From NCBI RefSeq assembly GCF_000236585.1, contig NC_017278.1, forward strand, positions 806,001 to 870,000: a stretch of DNA of 64,000 nt. Reading direction: 5' to 3'. Below are positions 1 to 7,269 of this stretch, piece by piece. Origin of the DNA: Thermus sp. CCB_US3_UF1. Its GTDB lineage: Bacteria; Deinococcota; Deinococci; Deinococcales; Thermaceae. A program made the translations under genes and the position numbers. Position 1 is the stretch's first letter. Each line of letters opens with the position of its first letter. The notes under the pieces are model-generated. The model was given only the letters and a program-made list of their open reading frames with translations. It did not search any database and had not been told where the DNA came from.

Positions 1-1
1 C

Positions 2-256
2 CGGGACGTGGAGGCCCACCTGGGGGCCCTGCGCCAGGTGCTGGAGGACTGGGCGGGCTGGACCCTGAACCGCCTGCGGGAGGGCCTTACCCCAGAGGCC
101 ATGGCCGAGCGGTTTACGGCCTACTGGCGGGAGGGCCTGGCCCGCGCCGGGGTGGACGAGGCGGGGATGCGCCTCTATGAGCTGGCCGACCCCCCCTTCA
201 TGAACCTCCAGGGCCTGGTGCGCTACTGGGAGAAGCACCACCCGGAGGCCCTGTAG
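2..256 (+). CDS. C-terminal fragment of a probable metallo-beta-lactamase-fold hydrolase
   Basis: Only the last ~84 codons are in the window; the reading frame is open from base 2 and stops at 254-256. The fragment is helical, with a closing segment rich in aromatic and charged residues (ADPPFMNLQGLVRYWEKHHP). That tail resembles the helical C-termini of MBL-fold hydrolases of the RNase Z/glyoxalase II-like type as I remember them. The metal-binding part lies outside the window, so the family call is an inference from the tail only. The stop is 3 nt before purN, so the two genes are probably co-transcribed. Confidence 0.45.
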   Translation, partial: RDVEAHLGALRQVLEDWAGWTLNRLREGLTPEAMAERFTAYWREGLARAGVDEAGMRLYELADPPFMNLQGLVRYWEKHHPEAL

Positions 257-259
257 GCC

Positions 260-1150
260 ATGCTCACCCCTTTTCCCTTGGGCCGTCCGGCCCGGATGGC
301 GGTCCTGGCCTCGGGCCGCGGCAGCAACCTGGAGGCCCTCCTTGAGGCTTTTCCCCCAGGCCACCCCCTGGGGGAGGTGGTCCTGGTCCTCTCGGATAAC
401 CCAAGCGCCCAGGCCCTGGAGCGGGCCAGGCGGCGCGGGGTGGAGGCCTTGGCCCTTCCCTGGCGGGGCCGGCGGGCCTTTGAGGCCGAGGCCCTGGCCC
501 ACCTCGAGGCCCGGGGCGTGGACCTGGTCCTCCTGGCGGGCTTCATGCGCCTCCTCTCCCCGGGCTTCGTGGAGCCCTGGTATGGCCGCCTCCTCAACAT
601 CCACCCCTCTTTGCTCCCCGCCTACCCTGGCCTCCACGTGCACCGCCGGGTCCTGGAGGCCGGGGAGAGGGAAACGGGCTCCACCGTGCACTTCGTGGAC
701 CAGGGCATGGATACCGGGCCCATCCTCCTCCAAGGTCGCCTGCCCGTCCTGCCCGGGGATACCCCAGAAACCCTGGAGCGGCGGGTCCTTTTTCTGGAAC
801 ACCGCCTCTACCCAAGGGCGGTGCGCCTCCTCCTCCTGGGCCTGGCCTTCCCCCCTTCCCCAGCCCTAAAGCCCCTCCTAGGGGAGGCCTTTCCCCTCTT
901 CCAGGCCCTTCCCCCCCGGGAGAAGCCCCTCTACCTCCGGGCCCTGGCCCTCCTCCGCCGCTGGGGACAGGAGGCCTTGGCCCCCGCCCTCTTCCTGGGC
1001 CGGGCGGGGGAGATAGGCCGGGCGGCCTTCCTCGCCGCCCACCTCCTGGCCGAGGACCACCCGGCCCTGCGCCAGGAGCTCAAGGAGCTTCCCCTGGAGG
1101 TGCGCGCCCCGGCGGAGGCGGAGCTTGGGCGGGTAGAATCCTCTCCATGA
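260..1150 (+). CDS. purN: Phosphoribosylglycinamide formyltransferase (GAR transformylase) with a C-terminal extension
   Basis: PurN transfers a formyl group from 10-formyltetrahydrofolate to GAR, the third step of purine synthesis, in the cytoplasm. The phosphate-binding motif GRGSNL is at residues 19-24. The catalytic set is complete: N113 and H115 in NIHPSLLPA, and D151 in DTGP. The canonical fold ends near residue 200, as in ~210-aa PurN proteins. Residues ~200-296 are an extra Leu/Ala/Arg-rich helical tail that I do not recognise. The ATG at 260 has a weak GGAGG 12 nt upstream; ATG 296 (MAVLASG) would give a more conventional N-terminus. The gene overlaps purD by 4 nt. Confidence 0.93.
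   Translation: MLTPFPLGRPARMAVLASGRGSNLEALLEAFPPGHPLGEVVLVLSDNPSAQALERARRRGVEALALPWRGRRAFEAEALAHLEARGVDLVLLAGFMRLLSPGFVEPWYGRLLNIHPSLLPAYPGLHVHRRVLEAGERETGSTVHFVDQGMDTGPILLQGRLPVLPGDTPETLERRVLFLEHRLYPRAVRLLLLGLAFPPSPALKPLLGEAFPLFQALPPREKPLYLRALALLRRWGQEALAPALFLGRAGEIGRAAFLAAHLLAEDHPALRQELKELPLEVRAPAEAELGRVESSP
1134..1139 (+). promoter_or_regulatory. -10-like element TAGAAT ahead of purD
   Basis: TAGAAT lies inside the 3' end of purN, 7 nt before the purD ATG. This is the spacing expected if purD can also be read as a leaderless transcript. I see no good -35 hexamer 17 nt upstream, so this is a moderate call. Confidence 0.4.
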
Positions 1151-2397
1151 AGGTGCTGGTGGTGGGTTCCGGGGGGCGGGAACACGCCCTCCTCTGGAAG
1201 GCGGCGCAAAGCCCCCTGGTGGAGCGGCTCTACGCCGCCCCCGGGAACGCGGGGATGGCGGCCCTGGCCGAGCTGGTCCCCTGGAGCGGGGACGTGGAGG
1301 CCCTGGCGGACTGGGCCCTGGCCGAAGGGGTGGACCTGACCCTGGTGGGGCCCGAGGCCCCCTTGGTGGAGGGGATCGCCGATGCCTTCTTGGAGCGGGG
1401 TCTAAGGATCTTTGGCCCTACCCAGAAGGCGGCCATGATCGAGGGCTCCAAGGCCTTCGCCAAGGGGCTCATGGAGCGCTACGGCATTCCCACCGCCCGC
1501 TTCCGGGTCTTCCAGGACCCCCTCTTGGCCCTGGAATACCTGGAGGCCGTGGGGGTGCCCATCGTGATCAAGGACTCCGGCCTGGCCGCGGGCAAGGGGG
1601 TTACCGTGGCCCTGGACCTTCACACCGCCAAGCAGGCGGTGCTGAACCTCCTCTCCGGGCCCGAGGGGGGGGAGGTGGTCATGGAGGAGTACCTGGAAGG
1701 GGAGGAGGCCACGGTCCTGGCCCTGACCGACGGGGAGACCATCCTCCCCCTCCTCCCCTCCCAGGACCACAAGCGCCTTTTGGACGGGGACCAGGGCCCC
1801 ATGACCGGGGGGATGGGGGCGGTGGCCCCCTACCCCATGGACGAGGCCACCCTCAAGCGGGTGGAAGAGGAGATCCTCAAGCCCCTCCTCCAGGGCCTGC
1901 GGGCCGAGGGGGTGGTCTACCGGGGTGTGGTCTACGCCGGGCTCATGCTCACCCGGGAGGGGCCCAAGGTCCTGGAGTTCAACGCCCGCTTTGGCGACCC
2001 CGAGGCCCAAGCCCTCTTGCCCCTCCTGGAGAACGACCTGGTGGAGCTGGCCCTCAAGGTGGCCGAGGGGAGGCTTGAGGGGACGCGGCTTTCCTGGAAG
2101 GAGGGGGCCGCGGCCTGCGTGGTCCTGGCGGCCCCGGGCTACCCGGAGGCCCCCAGGAAGGGCATCCCCCTCCACATCCCCGAACCCCCGGAAGGGGTGT
2201 TGGTCTTCCACGCCGGCACCCGCCGGGAGGGGGAAGGCCTGGTGAGCGCGGGCGGGCGGGTCCTGAACGTGGTGGGCCTGGGGAAGGACCTAAGGGAGGC
2301 CTTGGGGAGGGCCTACGCCTTCCTCCCCCAGGTGGGCTTCCCCGGGGCCCTCTACCGCCGGGACATTGGCCGCCGGGCCCTGGGCCTCAGTACCTGA
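1147..2397 (+). CDS. purD: Phosphoribosylamine-glycine ligase (GAR synthetase)
   Basis: PurD is an ATP-grasp ligase that joins glycine to phosphoribosylamine, step two of purine synthesis. The N-terminal dinucleotide-like motif VVGSGGREHALLWK, the ATP-grasp core (KDSGLAAGKGV, VVMEEYLEGEEATV) and the metal/ATP motif FNARFGDPEAQ are all present. The length of 416 aa matches the family. The ATG overlaps the purN stop (ATGA), so the two consecutive enzymes are likely translationally coupled. The 3' end overlaps the convergent exonuclease-fusion gene by 11 nt. Confidence 0.97.
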   Translation: MKVLVVGSGGREHALLWKAAQSPLVERLYAAPGNAGMAALAELVPWSGDVEALADWALAEGVDLTLVGPEAPLVEGIADAFLERGLRIFGPTQKAAMIEGSKAFAKGLMERYGIPTARFRVFQDPLLALEYLEAVGVPIVIKDSGLAAGKGVTVALDLHTAKQAVLNLLSGPEGGEVVMEEYLEGEEATVLALTDGETILPLLPSQDHKRLLDGDQGPMTGGMGAVAPYPMDEATLKRVEEEILKPLLQGLRAEGVVYRGVVYAGLMLTREGPKVLEFNARFGDPEAQALLPLLENDLVELALKVAEGRLEGTRLSWKEGAAACVVLAAPGYPEAPRKGIPLHIPEPPEGVLVFHAGTRREGEGLVSAGGRVLNVVGLGKDLREALGRAYAFLPQVGFPGALYRRDIGRRALGLST

Positions 2398-4276
2398 GCC
2401 GGGCCAGGGGAAGCCGGGCGCAGGCCCGGAGCACCGCCCCCAGGGTGGCGTACCCCCGTTCCTTGAGGAGGGGGACCATGCGGGCGAAGACCTCGGCGGT
2501 CATGAGGGCGTCCCCCAGGGCGGTGTGCCGCCCCAGGACCGGGACCCCGAAGCGTTCCGCCAGGTGTTCCAGCCGGTGGTCCTTCAGGTCGGGGAAGAGG
2601 AGGTGGGAAAGGAGCAGGGTGTCCACCAAGGGGGGCTGGTCCAGGCCGGCCCGGCGCAGGAAGGCCATGTCAAAGGCCCCGTTGTGGGCCAGGAGCACGG
2701 TGTCCTCCACGAAGGCGCGGAAGGCGGGCAGCACCTCCTCCAGCCTTGGCTTGCCCTGGAGCATCTCCCAGGTGAGGCCGTGCACCTCGGTGGCGGCGGG
2801 GGCGATGGGCCGCCCCGGGTCCAGTAGGGCCTCAAACACCTCCTGCCTCAGCACCCGCCGCCCCAGGAGGTGGACTGCCCCCAGGGCGATGATGGCGTCC
2901 TTTTCCGGGTCTAAGCCGGTGGTCTCCAGATCAAAGGCCGTGTAGAGGAGGCCTTCCAAGGGGGCTTCCTCCAGGTCCTCGGGAACCTGGAGAAGGGAGA
3001 GGTCAAAGACCTCGGCCCGGGGGGGAGGGCCCTCCGGGGCGGGGAGCCTGGGGGCCTTGAGGGCGGGAAGGAGGAGGTAAAGGCGCGCCCCTTCCCGCCA
3101 GAGGTTACCCCCGGCCCTGGCCACGGCCTGTTGGAGCAGGGGGTGGGGTTCGGGGGCGGGGTGGGGAAGGACCAGGGTAAGGCGGAAGAGGTTTCCTTCC
3201 CGTTCCCCTTGGAGGAAGACCTCCTCCTCCGCGGCCAAGGTGGCGGCCAGGCCCCGGGCCAGGGCGTAGGTGTCGGCCCGCACGGCCCAGCCGTGGGCGT
3301 TTTCCCCCAGGGACCAGCCGGGGGAGAGGCCGGCCTCCCGTTCCAGGGCCTCGGCCAGGAGGGGGAGAAGGTCTTGGGCCAGAACCTCGGCCACCTGGGG
3401 CTGGGCTTCCAGGCCCTGCACCAGCCCGGCCAGTTCCTGGGCCGCAGCCTTGGCCGTGGCCACGAGGGGGGCAAGGCCAGGCGGGACCTCCCCTTCCAAG
3501 GCCTCCACCAGGGCCTTGAGCCCCGAGAGCTTGTCCTTCAGGCGGTGGAGGGAGGCCTCCTCCGCCCCCTCGGCTTCCTTGGCCTCCTCCAGGAGGACCA
3601 AAAACCCCCCTTCGCCCTCGAGGGGCACCGCCTGCAGGCGCAAGGGCCCCTTGGGCCCCTGGGCCAGGAAGCGCTCCTCGGGGAGGGCCAGGGCGTGGAC
3701 CAGAAGCCCCCGGTCCAGGAGGGCGAAGAGGCTTTTGCCCGCCCCCAACCCCTCCCCCAGGAGGCGGCGGGCCTGGGCGTTGTAGAGCAGGACCTGCCCC
3801 TTGGGGTTGGCCAGGACCACCCCTTGGGGCAGGTGGCCGATGAGGGCGGAAAGCCGTTGGCGTTCCCCCTCCAGAAGGGCCTTGGCCTCGGCCACCCGGG
3901 CGGCCACCTCCTTTTCCAGGGCCTCCTTTTCCGCGGCCAGGCGGTTGATGAGCCCCGCCAGGGCCTGGAGCTCAAAGGGCCCCCGGAGGCGCAGGCGGTG
4001 GCCGGGGTTGGCCAGGAGGACCTCGGCCTCCTGGCCCAGGGCCCGGGTGGCGGCCAGGTAGCCCAGGAAGAGGGGGTGGAGGAGGGCCGCCAGGACGGAG
4101 GCGAAGAGGAAGGCCAGGAAGAGGAGGAGGGGAAGCTTTTCCCGGGCCACCCGCAGAAGCTCCCGCCCCAGGGCTTCCTCCCCCTGGAGGAGGAGGAAGA
4201 AGCCCACCCCTAGGGTGCCCCCCACCAGGAGGAGGCCGAGGAGCAGGGCCCCCAAAAAGCGCCAGGCCTCCCTCAT
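2387..4276 (-). CDS. Membrane sensor-like protein fused to a DEDDh 3'-5' exonuclease
   Basis: A 629-aa composite. Two hydrophobic segments lie at residues ~7-30 and ~48-72, followed by a HAMP-like/coiled region (~75-140), a PAS-like domain (~141-235) and a region shaped like a histidine kinase dimerisation/ATPase part (~240-405) without a recognisable phospho-acceptor His or N/G boxes. A DNA polymerase III epsilon-type exonuclease follows (~443-610) with an intact DEDDh set: D449 and E451 in FDLETTG, D536 in HNGAFD, and H584/D589 in GRHTALGDA. It would place a nuclease at the inner face of the membrane. It is the last gene of the CrbSR-like operon and overlaps the response regulator by 4 nt (ATGA). 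Its target is unknown. Exonucleases of this type near DUF294 and acetate permease genes are, to my knowledge, recurrent in proteobacteria. Confidence 0.85.
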   Translation of the reverse strand: MREAWRFLGALLLGLLLVGGTLGVGFFLLLQGEEALGRELLRVAREKLPLLLFLAFLFASVLAALLHPLFLGYLAATRALGQEAEVLLANPGHRLRLRGPFELQALAGLINRLAAEKEALEKEVAARVAEAKALLEGERQRLSALIGHLPQGVVLANPKGQVLLYNAQARRLLGEGLGAGKSLFALLDRGLLVHALALPEERFLAQGPKGPLRLQAVPLEGEGGFLVLLEEAKEAEGAEEASLHRLKDKLSGLKALVEALEGEVPPGLAPLVATAKAAAQELAGLVQGLEAQPQVAEVLAQDLLPLLAEALEREAGLSPGWSLGENAHGWAVRADTYALARGLAATLAAEEEVFLQGEREGNLFRLTLVLPHPAPEPHPLLQQAVARAGGNLWREGARLYLLLPALKAPRLPAPEGPPPRAEVFDLSLLQVPEDLEEAPLEGLLYTAFDLETTGLDPEKDAIIALGAVHLLGRRVLRQEVFEALLDPGRPIAPAATEVHGLTWEMLQGKPRLEEVLPAFRAFVEDTVLLAHNGAFDMAFLRRAGLDQPPLVDTLLLSHLLFPDLKDHRLEHLAERFGVPVLGRHTALGDALMTAEVFARMVPLLKERGYATLGAVLRACARLPLARLRY

Positions 4277-4632
4277 CGCCCCTCCAAGAGCGCCTCCACC
4301 TGGCGCAGGAGGTCCTCAATGCCGAAGGGCTTGGCCATGAAGGCCGCGGCCCCCAGGGCCAGGGCCTTGGCCCGGTCCGCCTCCCGGCCCCGGGCGGTGA
4401 GGACCAGGACCTTGGGGCCTTGCGGCAGGGCCTTCAGGCGCTCCAGGACGGCAAACCCGTCCAGCCCGGGGAGCATGAGGTCTAAGACCAAAAGGTCGTA
4501 GGGGGCTTTCTGCAACTTCTCCAGGGCCTCTTCCCCCGTCTGGGCCAGGTCCACCTCGTGCCCGGCCTTCTTCAGGAGAAACTCCAAAGGCACCAGGATG
4601 CTTTCCTCATCGTCCACCACCAGGATCCTCAT
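4273..4632 (-). CDS. Receiver-only response regulator
   Basis: A 119-aa single REC domain with acidic pair D7/D8, phospho-acceptor D51 (LVLDLMLPG), T79 and K101 (MAKPFG), all in canonical places. There is no DNA-binding domain, unlike the LuxR-type CrbR of Vibrio and Pseudomonas acetate switches. It must therefore act by protein contact or relay, possibly on the sensor-exonuclease encoded next. Its start lies 26 nt inside the kinase gene and its stop overlaps the next ATG, so all three are tightly coupled. The cognate kinase is almost certainly the adjacent transporter-kinase hybrid. Confidence 0.9.
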   Translation of the reverse strand: MRILVVDDEESILVPLEFLLKKAGHEVDLAQTGEEALEKLQKAPYDLLVLDLMLPGLDGFAVLERLKALPQGPKVLVLTARGREADRAKALALGAAAFMAKPFGIEDLLRQVEALLEGR

Positions 4633-7096
4633 GGTTCACCTCCAAGGGCAGGGTGAAGGCAAAGCTGGCCCCACCTTGGCCTTCCTCCAGCCAGATCCTC
4701 CCCCCCAGGCCTTCCACCAACCTACGGGCCAGGAAAAGCCCCAGGCCCGTGCCGCCGGAGAAGCTCTGGAAGGGCTCAAACACCCGGGCCCGGACCCCTT
4801 CCGCCACCCCGGGGCCATCGTCCTGGACGCGGAAAAAGGCCTCCCTTCCCCGCCTGGAGAGTTCCAGGCGCACCCGGTTTCTGGCATGGCGGAGGGCGTT
4901 GTGCAGGAGGTTTAGGAGTACCTGGAGGACCCGGTCGGGGTCGGTGGGGGCCTCTACCCCCTCCAGGTGGGCCTCCATCCCGACCCCCCGTTCCCGGGCC
5001 AGGGGGGCGGCCAAGGCCAGGGCCTCCTGGGCCAGGGCCCTTAGGTCCGTGGGGGTGCGCCGCAAGGGGAGGCCCGCCTGCAGGCGGGTATAGGCCAGCA
5101 CCTCCTCCACCAACCGGGAAAGCCGCGCCGCCTCCTTGGCTAGAAGGGCGGTGAAGCGGCGCCGTTCCCCCTCGGGGAGGTCGGGGTGGGCCTCGAGGAT
5201 CTCCGCCAGGGCTCGCACCGAGGTCAAGGGGGTCTTGAGCTCGTGGGACACCGCGGCCAGAAGCTCGTCCTTGGCCTGGTCCAGGGCCTTTAGCCGCTCG
5301 TAGGCCTCGGAAAGCTCCTTCCGGGCCGCCTCCAGGGCCCGGGCGTAGGCCCGCACCTCTTTGGACTCCCGGGCCGCCTCCTCCACCAGCTCCTCCGGGG
5401 GAACCTCCCGGGTGGCGGAGAGGAGGAGGAGGCGGGCGGTGGCCGGCCCCAGGGCCCCCGAGAGCCAGGCCTCCGCCAGGGCTGCGGCCTGTGGGCCCCT
5501 TAGGCTCGAGGCCTCCTTGCGGAAGGCCTCCTCGGCCTCCGGGCCCAGGACCCGGCGCAGGAGGGCGGAAAGCTCCGCCACCTCCCCGGTGCGCTCCCCG
5601 GGAAGGGCTTCCTTGCGGGTGAAGAGGGAGACCCCCACGGCCAGGGCCAGGTTCAGCCCCAGGCTGGCCAGGAAGCCGTGGGTCACAGGGTCTAGCCCCT
5701 CCACCCCCAAAAGCCCCTCGGGGCGGAGAAGGGGGTGGGGCCCTTGGAGGAAGCCCAAGGGAAGCCAGCCCGAGCGGGCCAGGGCGGGCAGGAAGAGGGT
5801 GTAGGCCCAGACGGCCATCCCCCCCAGGAGGCCGGCCAAGGCCCCTTGCCGGGTGGCCCCCGGCCAGAAGAGGCCGAGGAGGGCCGGGGGGGCCAGCTGG
5901 GCCACGGCCACGAAGGAGATGAGGCCCATCCCCACCAGGGCGTAGGCCTCCCCCGCCAGGCGGAAGTAGAGGTAGGCCAGGAGCAACACCCCCAGGATGG
6001 AAAGCCGCCGCCAGAGGAGGAGGCTGCCCAGGGCGCGGAAGCGCAGGAGGAGGGGGGAGAGGAGGTGGTTGGAGATGAGGATGGAAAGGGCCAGGCCCTC
6101 CACCACCACCATGGCCGTGGCCGCGGAAACCCCTCCCAAAAGGGCCAAGGCCGCCAGGAGGGGACCTCCCCCCTCCAGGGCCAGGGCCAGGACGTAGAGG
6201 TCCGGGTTTTCCCCCGGCAGGAGGAGGCGGCCCCAAAGGGCCAGGGGGAGGATGGGCAGGTTGATGAGGAGGAGGTAGAGGGGAAAGGCCCAGGCCGCCA
6301 GGCGCAGATGCCCCGGGTCCACGTTCTCCACCACGGCCACGTGGAACTGCCGGGGCAGGAAGAGGAAGGCCAGGCCGGAAAGGACCACCAGGCTCCCCCA
6401 GGCCAGGTGGCCGGCAAGGCCCGGCGGGGGGAGGAGGAGGGGGTTGAGCTTCCCTTGGGCCTGGGGGAAGGGGTTGCCCAGGTGGAGGAGGACCAGCCCC
6501 CCCACCAGGAGGAGGGCCAGAAGCTTGACCAAGGACTCAAAGGCCACGGCCAGGACCAGCCCCTGGTGGCGCTCCGAGGGGTCCAGGCGGCGGGTGCCGA
6601 AGAGCACGGTGAAGAGGGCCAGGAGCAGGGCGGTGAGGAGGGCCACGTCGGCCAGGGGGCCCTCCTCCCCGCTCAGGAAGAGGAAGCCCTGGGCGATGGC
6701 CTTGAGCTGGAGGGCCAGGTAGGGGAGGAGGCCCACCACCAGGAAGGCCGCCGCCAAGGGGCCCAGGAGGGGGTGGCCGTAGCGGAGGTAAAGGTAGTCG
6801 GCCCAGCTGGTGAGGCGGTGGGCCCGGGCCAGTTGCAACAGCCTTCCGTGGAGGAAGGGCCAGAGCAGGAGGACCAGGGTGGGGCCCAGGTAGATGGGCA
6901 AAAAGGTGGCCCCTTCCGTGGCCGCCCGGCCCACGCTGCCGAAGAAGGTCCAGGCGGTGGCGTAGACCGCCAGGGAGAGGGCATAGGCCCAAGGGCTTTG
7001 CGCCAGGGCCCGGGCCCTTCCCTCTCCCAGGAGGGCCACCAGGAAGAGGAGGCCCAGGTAGAGGAGAAGGGAAAGGAGGAGGAAAAGGGGGCTCAT
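4607..7096 (-). CDS. Sodium:solute symporter-domain histidine kinase (CrbS/CbrA-like hybrid sensor)
   Basis: An 829-aa protein. Residues ~1-490 form a multi-spanning SSS-type transporter module, with the second segment entering a TAWTFFGSVG region typical of kinase-linked SSS domains. A coiled region (~560-610) leads to a HisKA domain with H618 (AVSHELKTPLTS). An HATPase domain carries the N-box (LLHNALRHA), G1 (DDGPG), and the F/G2 boxes (FEPFQSF, GTGLGL). In the CrbS family this layout senses acetate or related carbon flux and phosphorylates a regulator of acetyl-CoA synthetase. Acetate permease and three acs genes nearby support that role here. It overlaps both neighbours (58-aa ORF by 4 nt, response regulator by 26 nt). 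Confidence 0.9.
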   Translation of the reverse strand: MSPLFLLLSLLLYLGLLFLVALLGEGRARALAQSPWAYALSLAVYATAWTFFGSVGRAATEGATFLPIYLGPTLVLLLWPFLHGRLLQLARAHRLTSWADYLYLRYGHPLLGPLAAAFLVVGLLPYLALQLKAIAQGFLFLSGEEGPLADVALLTALLLALFTVLFGTRRLDPSERHQGLVLAVAFESLVKLLALLLVGGLVLLHLGNPFPQAQGKLNPLLLPPPGLAGHLAWGSLVVLSGLAFLFLPRQFHVAVVENVDPGHLRLAAWAFPLYLLLINLPILPLALWGRLLLPGENPDLYVLALALEGGGPLLAALALLGGVSAATAMVVVEGLALSILISNHLLSPLLLRFRALGSLLLWRRLSILGVLLLAYLYFRLAGEAYALVGMGLISFVAVAQLAPPALLGLFWPGATRQGALAGLLGGMAVWAYTLFLPALARSGWLPLGFLQGPHPLLRPEGLLGVEGLDPVTHGFLASLGLNLALAVGVSLFTRKEALPGERTGEVAELSALLRRVLGPEAEEAFRKEASSLRGPQAAALAEAWLSGALGPATARLLLLSATREVPPEELVEEAARESKEVRAYARALEAARKELSEAYERLKALDQAKDELLAAVSHELKTPLTSVRALAEILEAHPDLPEGERRRFTALLAKEAARLSRLVEEVLAYTRLQAGLPLRRTPTDLRALAQEALALAAPLARERGVGMEAHLEGVEAPTDPDRVLQVLLNLLHNALRHARNRVRLELSRRGREAFFRVQDDGPGVAEGVRARVFEPFQSFSGGTGLGLFLARRLVEGLGGRIWLEEGQGGASFAFTLPLEVNHEDPGGGR

Positions 7097-7269
7097 GGCC
7101 GGCGGAAGAGGAGGAAGGCCAGGAGGATCACCAAGGCCCAGGCGCCGTAGAGGTAAAGGTACAGGGGGGGAAGCCCCCAGGGGCCCTGGGCCTGGCGGAA
7201 GAGGAGGCCCAGGGGCAGGAGAAAGAGGCCGAGGGCCAGGAGAAAGAGGGCCAAGGCCTTTTCCCTCAT
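7093..7269 (-). CDS. Small two-helix membrane protein (58 aa), translationally coupled on both sides
   Basis: A short frame from ATG (7269-7267) to TGA (7095-7093) encodes 58 residues. It starts MREKALALFLL, has a first hydrophobic helix (~5-24), a short loop (RQAQGPLGAS) and a second hydrophobic helix (~36-54), and ends in FRRP. Its ATG overlaps the stop of the DUF294 gene (ATGA), and its stop overlaps the ATG of the kinase (ATGA). It therefore fills the only gap in the operon exactly, which is strong evidence of a real gene. I know no family for it. A small partner of the SSS sensor domain, by analogy with the DUF4212 partner of the permease, is inference. Confidence 0.8.
   Translation of the reverse strand: MREKALALFLLALGLFLLPLGLLFRQAQGPWGLPPLYLYLYGAWALVILLAFLLFRRP

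Noticed and set aside
3131-4213. 360-codon plus-strand frame opposite the sensor-exonuclease gene
   Set aside because: It mirrors a well-supported gene; its composition (Gly/Pro/Glu/Gln-rich, no motifs) is the usual antisense shadow in GC-rich DNA.
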